This document shows, piece after piece, positions 5,508-6,025 of a stretch of 6,025 bases of DNA. How positions within the stretch are numbered: position 1 is the stretch's first letter; each line of letters begins with the position of its first letter. Below the pieces are notes generated by a model, which saw only the letters and a list, made by a program, of their open reading frames with translations, was not told the DNA's origin and ran no database searches. The stretch comes from Paracoccaceae bacterium (GTDB lineage Bacteria > Pseudomonadota > Alphaproteobacteria > Rhodobacterales > Rhodobacteraceae): contig PXDM01000467.1 of NCBI GenBank assembly GCA_003565055.1, forward strand, positions 1 through 6,025, in the 5' to 3' direction. Both the position numbers and the translations under genes were made by a program.

Positions 5508-6025
5508 TCATGCGGTCAGCAACCGGGGCAATCTTGCGAGATTGTTGGCGGCCATTGTCAGGATGAACCGCGACCGGACGCGCTCGATGCCGCGATACAT
5601 GGTTTGAGCCATGCCGCCAACGGTTTTCGCCCAGCCGAACGCCTCTTCGATCTTCTTGCGGTGCTTCTGGGACATCGCGTAGCCCGCATGTCGCGTGGTT
5701 CGGCCATCGATTGCTGAATATCGCGACTTCTGTGCGACATGCGGCGTGACACAGGCTTTGCGCAGGTCGGAAACGAACCCTCCAGCGTCATAGCCCTTGT
5801 CTGCCCCCAGCGTCAGTTGCCGGGTCGATCCGGGGGAATGGCGGTGGACCATATCCAGCGCGGCCTTGCGTTCGGCATGGCCATCGGCCCGGGTCAGGTC
5901 GCCCTGCACGATCAGACCGTTGCGGTTCTCCATCAGCGCATGTCCGATGAAGCACAGCATCGCCCCAGTGCCGGGGGATTTCTTGTAGAGCCGTGCGTCG
6001 GGATCGGTGGTCGAAGCGTGTGTAG
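5386..6025 (-). mobile_element. IS5-type insertion sequence, transposase-3' end (rest outside window)
   Basis: The transposase gene and its roughly 120-base downstream tail mark the element. I place the likely boundary near GGGTTTAGCAGGTTGCTGAA (from 5386), because a stretch of the form TTTCAGCAACCTGCTAA on the minus strand recurs at the ends of similar elements as far as I recall. The other terminal repeat and the target duplication are outside the window, so the exact end is not proven. Confidence 0.55.
5508..6025 (-). CDS. IS5-family DDE transposase, C-terminal part (5' end outside window)
   Basis: The frame is open across the right edge and ends at the TGA at 5510-5508; 171 residues are visible, preceded on the minus strand by codons reading THASTTDPDARLYKKSPGTG, so the ATG at 5960 is internal. 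STTDPDARLYKK and GHALMENRNGL are hallmarks of IS5-type transposases. The second catalytic Asp is in LGADKGYD (visible residue 75), and the catalytic Glu is in RKKIEEAFGWAK (Glu126), keeping the R-3-E-6-K spacing of the C1 signature, although the usual Tyr before the Arg is Gln here. The first Asp lies beyond the window. The visible part has no stop or frameshift, so it may be a functional element. It moves DNA by cut-and-paste-type transposition. Confidence 0.92.
   Translation of the reverse strand, partial: THASTTDPDARLYKKSPGTGAMLCFIGHALMENRNGLIVQGDLTRADGHAERKAALDMVHRHSPGSTRQLTLGADKGYDAGGFVSDLRKACVTPHVAQKSRYSAIDGRTTRHAGYAMSQKHRKKIEEAFGWAKTVGGMAQTMYRGIERVRSRFILTMAANNLARLPRLLTA

Noticed and set aside
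5484..5988. Plus-strand and other minus-strand short frames over the transposase
   Set aside because: They are antisense or out of frame with a clear IS5-type transposase.

Overview
The window looks like part of an alphaproteobacterial chromosome or large plasmid, most plausibly Rhodobacterales. This is inference from the GC-rich coding style of the flanks, the family types present and the IS5-type transposase. No ribosomal or core metabolic gene is present to fix the taxon. It is an accessory region: five protein genes, four of them apparently exported or envelope-related, plus one end of an insertion sequence.

Layout from left to right. (1) Positions 1-494 (+) hold the 3' part of a gene whose product ends in a peptidoglycan-binding-like repeat. 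(2) Converging on it is a two-gene minus-strand operon running from 3458 down to 529. The first gene (3458-1614) encodes a 614-residue exported protein with a unique N-terminal region, an acidic disordered linker and seven uninterrupted 25-residue BspA/DUF285 repeats. The second gene (1614-529) encodes a 361-residue exported ClpP-class protein. The two overlap by one base (TAATG), so translation is probably coupled. In the ClpP-like protein the positions expected to hold the catalytic Ser and His read Gly and Asp, so it may be a pseudo-protease. (3) A divergent intergenic region of 517 bases (3459-3975) holds a perfect 8-bp inverted repeat and a 10-bp direct repeat. (4) From about 3830 to 5290 the DNA is visibly richer in A+T than both flanks. 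It carries a small proline-rich lipoprotein (3976-4281) and a secreted protein of unknown family (4490-5275), separated by about 200 bases with a possible decayed reading frame. (5) From roughly 5386 to the right edge is the end of an IS5-type element, whose transposase (minus strand) runs off the window.

The most interesting unit is the operon: a repeat-bearing surface-type protein co-translated with a catalytically altered periplasmic ClpP-like protein. A reasonable but untested reading is that the second protein binds or chaperones the first, or a peptide, rather than cleaving it. The neighbouring A+T-rich segment beside the insertion sequence looks horizontally acquired.
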